From Planotetraspora sp. A-T 1434 (GTDB lineage Bacteria > Actinomycetota > Actinomycetes > Streptosporangiales > Streptosporangiaceae), in the NCBI RefSeq assembly GCF_025420585.1, contig NZ_JAOEGB010000001.1, positions 372,001 through 436,000 of the forward strand: a stretch of DNA of 64,000 bases, given 5' to 3'. The notes under the pieces were generated by a model that did not search any database, was not told the origin of the DNA, and was given only the letters and a program-made list of their open reading frames with translations. The position numbers were made by a program, and so were the translations under genes. Below are positions 1 to 8,387 of this stretch, one piece after another; the first letter of the stretch is position 1, and each line of letters opens with the position of its first letter.

Positions 1-1124
1 GACGTGCAGTTGCCGGATCCGCCGGAGGTGACGCCCTGGGCCTGGCTGCCGGAGATGAAGGAGCCGCCGGAGTCGCCGGGTTCGGCGCAGACGTTGGTCC
101 TGGTCACCTCGTAGACGGTGCCTTCGGCGTAGGTGACGCTGGTGTTGCGCTGCTGGACGGTCCCGCAGTGCCAGCCGGTGGTGGAGCCGGACCGGCAGAT
201 CGAGGCGCCCTCGACGGCCACCGTCGAACCGCTGACGGTGACGTTGCCGCCGCTGCCGTTGTTGACCCACGGTTGCGGGGTCCAACTGCTGTTGAGCGCG
301 ACCCACGAATAGTCGTTCGTCGGGAACGACGACGCCTGGAACGTCCCCTGGGCGACCCTGTTGAAGCCGGCGGTGCTGTCGCCCGCGTTGCCGCAGTGGC
401 CGGCGCTGACGAAACCGCCCTGGCCGCCACGGGTCACGGAGAAGCCGATCGAGCAGCGAGCGGAGCTGTTGATGTAGTAGGCGTCGCCGCCGCGCGCGTC
501 ATAGAGGACTCTCGGCTGCTCGGCGGACTGCTCCACCCGAACCGCCGACTTGTCCACCCCGCTCGCGGCGATGAACGCCTCGGCCTCGGCGGGTTGGGAG
601 GTGAGCACGACGACGCTGTTGGTCCGCACGTCGATGTACCAGATCGGCGTGGATTTCGGCGCCGCGCTCGCGGCGGCCCTGTCGAGCGCCTCCTTCGCGG
701 CGGTGAGCGACGCGAGTGTCCGGCCGACGACCTGGGGCCGGGCGCCCGAGGCGCTGATGGCGGACGCCTCAGAAGCGTCGGTGGTGGCGATCACGAGGGT
801 CGAGGAGGTGTCTCCGGTGACCCACGAGCCGGCGAACGCGTCGCGCAGTCGCTTGCGGAGCTTCGACTCGACGGCGGCCGCGCGCGACTCGTTCAGCAGG
901 CGGGCCTGAGCCTGGTCCGCGCTGAGGCCCAGGTCTCGCTGCATGGCGTCGAGCATGCCGGGCGGCGGCTTGATCGCGGTGACAGACGAACCGGTGACGG
1001 ACGAACCGGTGGTGGCCGCGTCGGTGGTTCCGGTGTCGGCTTCCGCCGTGGTGGGGGCGGCCATCAGGGTGATGACACCGATCGCCAGAGCGCATGCGGT
1101 GGTGACCGTGCGTCTGCGGAGCAT
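1..1124 (-). CDS. Secreted S1-family serine protease (streptogrisin/alpha-lytic type), truncated by window edge
   Basis: The minus strand encodes 374 codons before the window ends, so the C-terminus is missing. A signal peptide (about residues 1-30, ending AEA-D) is followed by a propeptide (about 50-200) typical of alpha-lytic/streptogrisin proteases, which acts as an intramolecular foldase. The chymotrypsin-fold catalytic domain then shows the full triad: His243 in SAGHCGN, Asp271 in TNDYSW and Ser352 in GDSGGS. Cys pairs C224/C244 and C310/C320 fit the conserved disulfides. The ATG at 1124 is preceded by AAGGAG at a normal spacing. The protein is expected to be exported and to mature by self-cleavage. 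A C-terminal carbohydrate-binding domain, common in this family, cannot be excluded because the end is cut off. Confidence 0.93.
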   Translation of the reverse strand, partial: MLRRRTVTTACALAIGVITLMAAPTTAEADTGTTDAATTGSSVTGSSVTAIKPPPGMLDAMQRDLGLSADQAQARLLNESRAAAVESKLRKRLRDAFAGSWVTGDTSSTLVIATTDASEASAISASGARPQVVGRTLASLTAAKEALDRAAASAAPKSTPIWYIDVRTNSVVVLTSQPAEAEAFIAASGVDKSAVRVEQSAEQPRVLYDARGGDAYYINSSARCSIGFSVTRGGQGGFVSAGHCGNAGDSTAGFNRVAQGTFQASSFPTNDYSWVALNSSWTPQPWVNNGSGGNVTVSGSTVAVEGASICRSGSTTGWHCGTVQQRNTSVTYAEGTVYEVTRTNVCAEPGDSGGSFISGSQAQGVTSGGSGNCT

Positions 1125-1209
1125 GGGGCTCTCCTTGTGTCGGGGGGTGCCGACACCGTAACCACGCTCACCCCGAGCGGGGATCTATCAGATGACCCCT
1201 ACCGCCGGG

Positions 1210-2175
1210 TTATGGAAGCGTGCCGAAGCGCGGGTTGGCGACGAGCCAGTCGGAGTAGCGGCGGCTTCGCCGTACGGCGTCGGCGTGGGCCGCGCGCGCG
1301 TAGTTGACCACTGAGGGCGCGGCGCGGGCGGCGATCGAGTCGGTGTGCCAGCCCAGCAGGTGCCGCCAGCGCAGCGGAGCCCCGGCGAGCGGCATCATCA
1401 CCAGCCCGGCGGTCAGCTGGAAGGTGGCCTGGCAGAGCGCGACGGCCTTGCGCACCCCGACCAGGTGCAGGCAGGTGGTCACGTCGGTCTCGTAGATGGG
1501 CATGGGCACGAAGCCCGCACGCGCGCAGGCCCCGGCGAAGCAGTCGGCGAAACAGCCGTCCCCGGGGGCGACCGCCCAGCACTCGCCCGCGAGGCGGGAC
1601 AGCTCCAGCTCGCTCTCGCCCGCGAGGGGATGGTCCTCCGCGAGCAGGACGAAGACGGGGTCGGAGCCCACGGTGCTCCAGCTCATCGCGTCGGCCTTGG
1701 GCGGTGGGCTGTCGCCGCAGGTGCCGATCAGGGCGAAGTCGAGGCGGCCGGAGGTCACCATCGAGGTCAGCTCGCGGGCCGACCAGGACGTGCGGGTCGT
1801 CACGGGGGTGACCGGATGGGCGGCGGTCAGGCGCTCGACGAGGCCGCCGAGGATCGGCCCGTGCGTGGCCCCGAGGCGGTAGCCGGGGATGTCCTCGGGA
1901 TCCGAGTTGTTGGCGAACCGCACGGCGTCCTCCTGGAGCTCCCGTACGGCGGGCAGCAGCACACGGGCCCGCGACAGCACCATCTCGCCGAGGGGAGTGG
2001 GCCGGGCGCCGTTGCGGTCGCGCTCGAACAGGGGGCCTCCGAGCGCGCGCTCGATGCGTTTGAGCTGCGCGGTCAGGGAGGGCTGGGCCAGCCCGAGCCG
2101 GGTTGCCGCCTTGGTGACGCTCCCGGCCTCGGCGACCGCGCGCACGATCTTGAGGTGACGGAGCTCCAAATCCAT
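1210..2175 (-). CDS. LysR-family transcriptional regulator
   Basis: A 321-residue protein of normal LysR length. An N-terminal winged helix (about residues 2-60, with AEAGSVTKAATRLGLAQPS and the LysR signature LFERDRNG) is followed by a periplasmic-binding-like effector domain (about 90-290). It is transcribed away from the nitronate-monooxygenase-like gene at 2584, with a 408-bp divergent intergenic region that contains a repeat cluster and a KstR-like site. LysR proteins usually regulate a divergent neighbour, so that gene is a plausible target, but the KstR-type box suggests it also has another regulator. The effector is unknown. The last bases lie only 85 bp from the start of the protease gene. 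Confidence 0.9.
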   Translation of the reverse strand: MDLELRHLKIVRAVAEAGSVTKAATRLGLAQPSLTAQLKRIERALGGPLFERDRNGARPTPLGEMVLSRARVLLPAVRELQEDAVRFANNSDPEDIPGYRLGATHGPILGGLVERLTAAHPVTPVTTRTSWSARELTSMVTSGRLDFALIGTCGDSPPPKADAMSWSTVGSDPVFVLLAEDHPLAGESELELSRLAGECWAVAPGDGCFADCFAGACARAGFVPMPIYETDVTTCLHLVGVRKAVALCQATFQLTAGLVMMPLAGAPLRWRHLLGWHTDSIAARAAPSVVNYARAAHADAVRRSRRYSDWLVANPRFGTLP

Positions 2176-2336
2176 ACCGGGAAGGTACGGCCGCTGTGTT
2201 ATGGCTGCAATCCCGGCGTGTCACGAAATTTGACTCTCTTTCGTGGAGCTAGGTCATATCCCTGTCGCATAGTTATGAAGAACGACCACTTCATGGCTAA
2301 AACCCGTTATAACGTCCCCGTCCCCCCTCACTCCTG

Positions 2337-2480
2337 CCGTGATCATGCACAGATTCCCGCGAGTGGGCGATTGCCTGCGGATATAGCGATCGTGATCATG
2401 CATTCCCGGGAGAATGTATGATCGCGAACAGTGAACGCGCAGGTCAACCTGCCCGCTGGGAATCTATGCATGATCACGGC
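2337..2480. repeat. Intergenic 53-bp repeat cluster 1 (three good units plus one degenerate)
   Basis: GTGATCATGCA begins at 2339 and again at 2392 on the plus strand, 53 bp apart. On the minus strand the same core begins at 2477, with a degenerate copy (GCGATCATACA) beginning at 2425, 52 bp away. Downstream of each core come TTCCC(G) and then a TTG(A)CCTGCG block, as in the clusters near 10.4, 13.4 and 22.6 kb. The two pairs face each other, giving a large inverted arrangement. The cluster sits in the divergent region between the LysR gene and the nitronate-monooxygenase-like gene. Confidence 0.85.
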
Positions 2481-2529
2481 GTGTTTGGGGTGGCCTGGGG
2501 ACGTTGCCGGCTGGTACGGCCGACGAAAC

Positions 2530-2576
2530 GTTCTAGTTAGAACTCGTTGCAGTTTGCGTGAGCCCGACCGTACTGT
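2530..2576 (+). promoter_or_regulatory. Promoter with overlapping KstR-like operator
   Basis: TAGAACTCGTTGCA at 2538-2551 matches the mycobacterial KstR consensus TnnAACnnGTTnnA at every fixed position. It overlaps a perfect inverted repeat GTTCTA-GT-TAGAAC (2530-2543). A promoter-like pair, TTGCAG (2547-2552) and TACTGT (2571-2576) with an 18-bp spacer, overlaps the right edge of the box. The ATG of the next gene follows seven bases after the -10, which fits a leaderless transcript. Binding by a KstR homologue is inferred; no kstR gene is in the window. Confidence 0.6.
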
Positions 2577-2583
2577 CGAGGGC

Positions 2584-3696
2584 ATGCGGACACGTGTCAC
2601 CGACATGTTCGGGATCGAGTTTCCGATTTTCGCGTTCAGTCACTGCCGGGACGTCGTCGCCGCGGTCAGCCGCGCCGGCGGCATGGGAGTGCTGGGCGCC
2701 CTCTACTTCACCCAAGAAGAGCTGGAGACGGAGCTCCGGTGGATCGACGACCACGTGGACGGCCGGCCGTACGGCGTGGACGTGGTCATGCCCGCCTCCT
2801 ACGCCGGAGCCGACCTGGGCGTCGACAGCCCGGCAGAGCTGGTGGCGAAGCTGCAGGGGATGATCCCCGACGGGCACCGCGCGTTCGTCGAGGGCCTGCT
2901 GGCCAGGCACGACGTGCCGCCGCTGACCGGCGCCGACCCGGGGAAGGTGCTGCTCGGGTGGACGGACGCGACCGCGAGGCCGCAGGTCGAGGTGGCGCTG
3001 AAGCATCCAATCGCGCTGCTGGCCAACGCCCTTGGCCCGCCTCCCGCCGATGTCGTCGAGCTCGCGCACGAGAAGGGCGTGAAGGTCGCCGCCCTCGCCT
3101 CCACCCCCCGGCACGCCGTGAAACAGGTCGAGGTGGGGGTGGACGTCGTCGTCGCCCAGGGCACCGAGGCCGGAGGACATACCGGTGAGATCTCCACGAT
3201 GGTGCTGATCCCGCAGGTGGTCGACGCCGTGGACGTGCCGGTCCTGGCGGCGGGCGGGATCGGCTCCGGCCGGCAGATGGCCGCCGGGATGGCGCTCGGG
3301 GCCGAGGGCGTGTGGACCGGCTCCATCTGGCTCACCGTCGAGGAAGCCGACACCCCGGAGCTCGCCAAGCGGCGGATCCTGGAGGCCACGTCGGCCGACA
3401 CGGTTCGCTCGCGAAGCTGGACGGGCAAGCCCGCCCGCCTGCTCAAGAACGCCTGGACCGACGCCTGGGAGTCCGCCGAGTCGCCGGGCACGCTGCCGAT
3501 GCCGCTCCAGTTCATGCTCGTGTCGGAGGCGCTGCGCCGGATCGGCAAGTCCGACGCGGCGGAGCTCGCCACCTTCCCGGCCGGTCAGATCATCGGCACG
3601 ACCAACCGCGTCAAGCCCGCCAGGCAGGTCGTATTCGAGATGGTCGAGGAATACGTCAACGCCATGGACCGCCTCAACCGGATCACCGAGGTCTAG
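2584..3696 (+). CDS. Nitronate monooxygenase (NMO)-family flavoprotein, sterol-catabolism type
   Basis: A 370-residue FMN-binding TIM-barrel protein of the 2-nitropropane dioxygenase/NMO family, related to enoyl reductase FabK and IMP dehydrogenase. The start MRTRVTDMFGIEFPIFAFSH and the glycine-rich phosphate loop QGTEAGGHTG (about residues 192-201) followed by PVLAAGGIGSG (about 218-228) are diagnostic. The N-terminal region resembles the NMO-like protein encoded in the mycobacterial cholesterol regulon (Rv3553), from memory. The KstR-like box just upstream and the EchA19/Ltp/FadD19-like genes downstream support a role in steroid catabolism rather than nitroalkane detoxification. ATG 2584 was chosen because it begins the conserved domain and lies seven bases from a -10 box. 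The longer upstream reading frame has no support. Confidence 0.82.
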   Translation: MRTRVTDMFGIEFPIFAFSHCRDVVAAVSRAGGMGVLGALYFTQEELETELRWIDDHVDGRPYGVDVVMPASYAGADLGVDSPAELVAKLQGMIPDGHRAFVEGLLARHDVPPLTGADPGKVLLGWTDATARPQVEVALKHPIALLANALGPPPADVVELAHEKGVKVAALASTPRHAVKQVEVGVDVVVAQGTEAGGHTGEISTMVLIPQVVDAVDVPVLAAGGIGSGRQMAAGMALGAEGVWTGSIWLTVEEADTPELAKRRILEATSADTVRSRSWTGKPARLLKNAWTDAWESAESPGTLPMPLQFMLVSEALRRIGKSDAAELATFPAGQIIGTTNRVKPARQVVFEMVEEYVNAMDRLNRITEV

Positions 3697-4051
3697 CCGA
3701 CCGCGCCCATGCACAGATGCCTGGCCCGACGTCACCGATGTGAAGACCGTGGCGGCGTTCGATTTCTCCACCGGCGACGCGCCACGTCATGGGCAACAGC
3801 TCCCAGGCCCCCACGGACGTTCAGGTTTGTACGGTATAAACCCCCCGGTGACCTCCTCCAGGGACGGTCGCTCATGTGCGGCGGCGTTGCGCTGAAGGCC
3901 GTTTTTCGTGGTGATGACGGCCGTGGTGATGACGGCCGTGGTGATGACGGCCGGGGTGATGACGGCCGCGTGATGGCGCTCGGGCGGCCGCACCCCGCGC
4001 CCGTGTGGTCTGCCGTCCTGCGATTTACTGTCGGAGACGCCTTCACGAATC
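3697..4051. other. Gene-free stretch with a 15-bp tandem repeat
   Basis: No coding region with homology is visible. The segment contains four tandem copies of the 15-mer GTGGTGATGACGGCC (3908-3967; the last copy begins GGGG). It otherwise provides the upstream region of the DUF89 gene. An AT-richer patch with TATAAA (3835-3840) could be a -10 element, but no convincing -35 is present. Confidence 0.6.
3908..3967 (+). repeat. 15-bp tandem repeat, four copies
   Basis: Units at 3908, 3923, 3938 and 3953 read GTGGTGATGACGGCC with one change in the last. The array lies 85-145 bp upstream of the DUF89 start codon. Only 119 bp downstream a different 15-bp array occurs inside that gene. Confidence 0.9.
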
Positions 4052-4066
4052 GGGAGGATGCCCCCG

Positions 4067-5368
4067 GTGAGCCAGCTACCCGGCAACACGGTGCCCGACG
4101 ACACGGTGCCCGATGACACGGTGCCCGATGACACGGGGGCGTGCGACGTGGTGGGCGGCGACGCGGTCCAGGGTGATGGGACGGCGGACGGCGCGCCTGC
4201 GGAAGGTGCGCCGGTGGACGCTTCGCCCATTCTCGGCAACGTTCCGGGCTCGTACGCCCTGGGAGTGTTCAGGGAGCGGCATCCGGCCCTGATTCAGCGG
4301 GTCAGGGAGGCCCTGCCGTACACGCCGGATCGGCACGGGGCGCTCGACCGGCTGCTTGGTGAGGTCGTCCGCGACGTGATGGAGCCGCTCGACCCGTCGG
4401 CGCACGACCACGCGGCGTGGGCCGAGTGGGGGCGCGACAAGATCGGCCGGCGGTGGGTGGACGTGCCTTTCCTGTGGGCCGAGAGCTACTTCTACCGGAA
4501 GCTCCTCGCTGCCACCGGCTACTTCGAGGACGGTCCCTGGCGGGGGGTCGATCCGTTCGGGCCCTTCAAACAGGCCGAGTCGGAGAGCGCCGCCGCAGAC
4601 GCCGAGCTGGCCGCCCTCGACGAAGTGGCCGCCCTGCCTCCCGGTGAGCGGGCGGCGGGGCTCCTGCTCGGCTCTCTTTGGGGCAACCGCGCCGATTTGT
4701 CGTTCGCCATCACGCTGACCGGCGAGCACGAGCGCGTCGCCCGGCTGGTGGTGGACGACAGCGCGCTGCTGTGGTCACTGCTCCGCGACCGCGCCCCCGG
4801 AAAGGTCGTCCTGGTCGCGGACAACGCCGGGCGAGAGCTGCTCGCCGACCTCGCCTTCGCCGATCACCTCCTCGCCGAAGGGCTCGCCGGCGAGGTCGTG
4901 CTGCACGTCAAGGTCTATCCGTACTTCGTGTCCGACGCCACGCCGGCCGACGTGGTGGCGTGCCTGCGGCGGCTGGCCGCGGCGCCGGGGGAGGCCGGGA
5001 AGGCAGGCGGGCGGCTCTGGCAGGCGATGGCGTCGGGGCGTCTCTCCCTGCGCGCCCACCCGTTCTCCTGCGCCCCGCTGCCCTACCGGGACATGCCGGA
5101 CGACCTGCGGGCGGACTTCGCCTCGGCGTCCGTCACTCTCATGAAGGGCGACCTGAACTACCGCAGGCTCATCGGTGACGCCGTCTGGGCGGAGGGGACG
5201 TCCTTCGCAGAGGTCACCCGCTATTTCCCCGGGGCGGTCGTCGCGCTGCGGACGCTGAAGTCCGATGCGCTCGCCGGTGTCCCGGAGCCCACGCGAATTG
5301 CGCTCGACGCCTCGGGCAATCCGTGGCGCACGACCGGCACCCACGCCCTGATCCAGGCCAGACCCTGA
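4067..5368 (+). CDS. DUF89/ARMT1-like damage-control phosphatase family protein
   Basis: The frame encodes a DUF89 (ARMT1-type) protein of 433 residues. Recognisable blocks are FLWAESYFYRKLL and the metal-binding core LWGNRADLS, then LVADNAGRELLADLAFADHLL, HVKVYPYFVSDAT, LMKGDLNYRRLIGD and FPGAVVALRTLKSD. DUF89 proteins are Mn/Co-dependent phosphatases that hydrolyse damaged or excess sugar phosphates; the Asp and Asn in VADNAG and the Asp in KGDLNYR are metal ligands in the family. GTG at 4067 is preferred over ATG 4058 because GGGAGG (4052-4057) is 9 bases from the GTG but adjacent to the ATG. The N-terminal 50 residues are low complexity, including three TVPDD repeats, and are probably not part of the enzyme fold. 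Confidence 0.85.
   Translation: MSQLPGNTVPDDTVPDDTVPDDTGACDVVGGDAVQGDGTADGAPAEGAPVDASPILGNVPGSYALGVFRERHPALIQRVREALPYTPDRHGALDRLLGEVVRDVMEPLDPSAHDHAAWAEWGRDKIGRRWVDVPFLWAESYFYRKLLAATGYFEDGPWRGVDPFGPFKQAESESAAADAELAALDEVAALPPGERAAGLLLGSLWGNRADLSFAITLTGEHERVARLVVDDSALLWSLLRDRAPGKVVLVADNAGRELLADLAFADHLLAEGLAGEVVLHVKVYPYFVSDATPADVVACLRRLAAAPGEAGKAGGRLWQAMASGRLSLRAHPFSCAPLPYRDMPDDLRADFASASVTLMKGDLNYRRLIGDAVWAEGTSFAEVTRYFPGAVVALRTLKSDALAGVPEPTRIALDASGNPWRTTGTHALIQARP
4086..4130 (+). repeat. In-frame 15-bp tandem repeat in the DUF89 gene
   Basis: Three copies of ACACGGTGCCCGAYG keep the frame and encode repeated TVPDD pentapeptides ahead of the enzyme domain. Confidence 0.85.
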
Positions 5369-5459
5369 CGCTCCCATCGCCACCCCATGGCGCTGATCGT
5401 GTCACCCGGCCTGCCAGAGATAGGACAACGGAATGGCGGTGAGGCGGTCCCCAAAGGGC

Positions 5460-5739
5460 AGAGGGACGTCTGTTTGCTCAGCTCGTTGACCACGAAAGTC
5501 TCGGTCAGCGGACGTCGCCTGCGATCCTCCGGCCGTAGGAGGCCGTCGGGGTCGGCGCCGAGGAAGTGACAGGCGAGTCCGGTATCCGACAGGAAGATTC
5601 TGGGACGCCGCTTGGCGCGGGTCGCATGGCTTGTCGACCATGCCGGCAGTTCGTGAATCAGCACGGTCATCCGCAGGAAGCCGATGTAGTCATCGACGGT
5701 GCCGCGCGCCAGCCCGGAATCGGCGTGGCGTGAGGCCAC
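5460..5739 (-). pseudogene. Remnant of DUF4143-domain ATP-binding protein
   Basis: About 90 residues on the minus strand match the middle of the DUF4143 domain found at the C-terminus of AAA-type ATP-binding proteins: LARGTVDDYIGFLRM, LIHELPAWSTSHATRAKRR, IFLSDTGLACHFLGADPDGL and ETFVVNELSKQ. The N-terminal Walker ATPase half is absent upstream, where the echA gene begins, and the homology stops near 5460 although the frame runs on to 5221. The piece is therefore a decayed fragment. It occupies most of the space between the DUF89 and echA genes. Confidence 0.7.
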
Positions 5740-5745
5740 AGGCGG

Positions 5746-6561
5746 CTATTCGCCCCGGTAGGTCGGCGGGCGCTTCTCGCGGAAGGCGCGGGCGCCCTCC
5801 TTGGCGTCCTCGGAGCCGATGACCGGCCAGCCGATGTTGTCGGAGACCTTCAGGGCCTCCGCCTCGCCGAGCCCGAGCGTCTCCCGGTATGTCCGGAGAA
5901 TGGCCTGTACGGCAAGCGGCCCGCACGCGGCCACCTGGTCGGCCAGTTCGCGGGCCACGGCGAGGGCCCGGCCGTCGGGCACGATCTTGTTGACGAGGCC
6001 CATGGTGAGGGCCTCCTGGGCGGTGATCGCTCTGCCGGTCAGCAGGAGGTCCATGGCGAAGGCGTAGGGGATCTGGCGCGGGAGCCGTACGGCGGCGCCG
6101 CCCATGGGGAAGAGCGCCCGCCTGGCCTCGAAGAGCCCGAGGGTCGCGCTCTCGGCCACCACGCGCAGGTCGGTGCCGACGAGCAGTTCGGTGCCGCCCG
6201 CCACCGCGTAGCCCTCGACGGCCGAGATGATCGGCTTGGCAGGCAGGGAGTCGGGGTCGCGCAGCAGGCCCTTCCAGTGGACGTCCCCGATCTCGGCGGC
6301 CCGCTGCCGGACCCGCTCGTCCTCCGAGGGCGTGCCCATCGCCTTAAGGTCCGCGCCGGCGCAGAACGTGCCGGCCGCCCCGGTGAGGATGCCCACCCGG
6401 ACTCCCGGCTCGTCCGAGATGTACTGCCACGCCTCGGCCAGGCCGACCAGCATGTCCGTGGACAGCGCGTTCTTCGCCTCCGGGCGGTCCATCGTCACGA
6501 TCACGACGTGGCCGTCCCGCTCGATGCGGCAGTGCGGCGTGCTGATCGGCAGGAGCTCCAT
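5746..6561 (-). CDS. echA19: Enoyl-CoA hydratase, EchA19-like
   Basis: A 271-residue crotonase-fold enzyme. It carries the oxyanion-hole blocks TFCAGADLKAM and AVEGYAVAGGTELLVGTDLRV, then FPMGGAAVRLPRQIPY, DLLLTGR and the C-terminal EDAKEGARAFREKRPP. The order and wording of these blocks closely resemble mycobacterial EchA19, which hydrates steroid side-chain enoyl-CoA esters (family knowledge). The catalytic crotonase glutamate lies in the EARRALFP segment. ATG 6561 has GGAGG four bases upstream; the upstream in-frame ATG at 6597 lacks a ribosome site. It is divergent from the acyl-CoA ligase at 6783 and probably co-regulated with it. Confidence 0.87.
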   Translation of the reverse strand: MELLPISTPHCRIERDGHVVIVTMDRPEAKNALSTDMLVGLAEAWQYISDEPGVRVGILTGAAGTFCAGADLKAMGTPSEDERVRQRAAEIGDVHWKGLLRDPDSLPAKPIISAVEGYAVAGGTELLVGTDLRVVAESATLGLFEARRALFPMGGAAVRLPRQIPYAFAMDLLLTGRAITAQEALTMGLVNKIVPDGRALAVARELADQVAACGPLAVQAILRTYRETLGLGEAEALKVSDNIGWPVIGSEDAKEGARAFREKRPPTYRGE

Positions 6562-6664
6562 GAAACCTCCAAAGTGACGAGAGGCCAGACTATCCACAGG
6601 CGAGGTCGTTTGATCAAGCGCTTGCTCGGCTGGTGTCGGCCGGGTTAGTCTGCCGCTTGCGAAC

Positions 6665-6678
6665 TAGAACAGATTCTT
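6665..6678 (+). promoter_or_regulatory. Weak KstR-like half-palindrome between echA and the acyl-CoA ligase
   Basis: TAGAACAGATTCTT fits TnnAACnnGTTnnA at six of eight fixed positions. It sits within GAACTAGAAC...TTGTTC in the 221-bp divergent promoter region. It is weaker than the site at 2538 and is offered only because both flanking genes belong to the sterol-type cluster. Confidence 0.3.
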
Positions 6679-6782
6679 GTTCGTAACCTCCCGTAGCGCC
6701 AGGGCTTGTCGGAGCAACGAGAACGTGCTTCACTGCGGCGATCCGGGGGTACGTCAGGGCGCAACCGGACAAGGGAGTTCCG

Positions 6783-8387
6783 ATGGGCTCACTCGGCTTC
6801 TGGAGGATCGCCCAGGCCGATCCCGAGTGGATCGCCGCGGTGGATCCCGACGGCACAGAACACACCGCCGGAGATCTGCTCGCCCGCGCCAACCGGCTCG
6901 TTCACGGGCTGCGAGACCTCGGTCTCGAGCCGGGCGACGGCATCTGCGGCCTCGTCCCGAACGGCGTCGACGGCCTCACACTGTACCTCGCCGCCATGCA
7001 GGCGGGGTGGTACTACACGCCGATCAACTGGCACCTGACCGGACCCGAGATCGGCTACATCGTGGCCGACAGCGAGGCGAAGGCGTTCTTCGTCCACGAG
7101 CGCTACGGCGAGGAAGGCGTCCGGGGAGCCGAGGAGTCCGGCATCCCCCGCGACCGGTGCTTCTCGTTCGGCGCGGTCACCTGGGCGGACGGCACGCCCT
7201 GGGGCCCGGTCACCGACCTGACCGAGGGCCACCCGGACACCCTTCCGGCGGACCGTACGGCCGGCGCGACCATGCACTACACCTCCGGAACGACCGGGAA
7301 GCCGAAGGGCGTCAAACGGCCGCTCAGCGGCCTCGACCCGGACGACGGCGCCGAGCTCATGACGTTCCTGCTGGGACTGTTCGGCATGACGCCCGGGCGG
7401 CCCAACGCCCACCTCGTCACCTCACCGAACTATCACACGGCGGTCACCCAGTTCGGGGGTACGGCTCTGCACATGGGGCACACGCTGGTCTACATGGACA
7501 AGTGGGACGCCGAGGAGACGCTGCGCCTGTGCGAGCGCTACCGGGTGACCAACTCCCACATGGTCCCCACGCACTTCAAGCGCCTGCTCTCCCTGCCGGA
7601 CGAGATCCAGCGCGGATACGACCTGTCATCGCTGAAGTGGATGATCCACGCCGCCGCGCCCTGTCCGGTCCCGGTCAAGCAGCAGATGCTGGAGTGGTGG
7701 GGCGACGTCGTGTACGAGTACTACGCGGCGACCGAGGGCGGCGGCACGATCGCCACACCGGAGGACTGGAAGAAGCACCCCGGCACGGTCGGCAAGGCCT
7801 GGCCGATCAGCGAGTTGCTGATCGTGGACGACGACCTCAACGAGGTCCCGAGGGGGACTCCCGGCACGATTTACATGAAGATGATGGGTGTCCGCTTCGA
7901 GTACAAGGGCGACCCCGCGAAGACCGAGGCCAACCGCCTGGCGGTGGGGGTGGGTGCCCGAAGGGGGGTCGGTGAAAACACTGACTACTTCACGGTCGGC
8001 GACATCGGCTACCTCGACGACGACGGCTTCCTGTTCCTCTGCGACCGCAAGGCCGACCTGATCATCTCGGGTGGGGCCAACATCTATCCCGCCGAGATCG
8101 AGAACGAGCTGCTCATCCATCCCAAGATCGCCGACGTGGCCGTCTTCGGCATCCCGGACGACGAGTGGGGCGAGCAGATCAAGGCCGTCGTCGAGCCCGC
8201 GCCCGGCGTGGCCCCCGGCCCCGAGCTGGCCGAGGAGATCCTCGCCTCGCTCAACGGCCGCCTGTCGAAGATGAAGTGGCCGAAGTCGATCGACTTCATC
8301 GAGGAGATGCCGCGCGAACCGAACGGCAAGCTCCTCAAGCGCAAGCTCCGCGACCCCTACTGGGAAGGCAGGGACCGTGCCATCTGA
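6783..8387 (+). CDS. Acyl-CoA ligase (AMP-forming), FadD4-like
   Basis: A 534-residue class I adenylate-forming enzyme that activates a carboxylic acid as acyl-AMP and then the CoA thioester. The P-loop-like motif YTSGTTGKPKG is at residues 166-176. Motif YEYYAATEGGG is near 315-325, and the hinge block YLDDDGFLFLCDRKADLIISGG is near 410. The catalytic lysine lies in the C-terminal PNGKLLKRKL. Start ATG 6783 has AAGGGAG at good spacing. The gene overlaps the next one by 11 bases and begins the run ligase, DUF35, Ltp4, Ltp3, FadD19. Substrate is inferred from context to be a sterol side-chain acid or fatty acid. Confidence 0.88.
   Translation: MGSLGFWRIAQADPEWIAAVDPDGTEHTAGDLLARANRLVHGLRDLGLEPGDGICGLVPNGVDGLTLYLAAMQAGWYYTPINWHLTGPEIGYIVADSEAKAFFVHERYGEEGVRGAEESGIPRDRCFSFGAVTWADGTPWGPVTDLTEGHPDTLPADRTAGATMHYTSGTTGKPKGVKRPLSGLDPDDGAELMTFLLGLFGMTPGRPNAHLVTSPNYHTAVTQFGGTALHMGHTLVYMDKWDAEETLRLCERYRVTNSHMVPTHFKRLLSLPDEIQRGYDLSSLKWMIHAAAPCPVPVKQQMLEWWGDVVYEYYAATEGGGTIATPEDWKKHPGTVGKAWPISELLIVDDDLNEVPRGTPGTIYMKMMGVRFEYKGDPAKTEANRLAVGVGARRGVGENTDYFTVGDIGYLDDDGFLFLCDRKADLIISGGANIYPAEIENELLIHPKIADVAVFGIPDDEWGEQIKAVVEPAPGVAPGPELAEEILASLNGRLSKMKWPKSIDFIEEMPREPNGKLLKRKLRDPYWEGRDRAI

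Noticed and set aside
168-1307. Long plus-strand ORF opposite the protease gene
   Set aside because: It is a GC-driven shadow frame; the minus strand encodes a protease with complete catalytic triad and signal peptide.
3709-4116. Small ORF spanning the 15-bp array upstream of the DUF89 gene
   Set aside because: It is low complexity, lacks homology and overlaps the DUF89 start in another frame; the array alone keeps it open.
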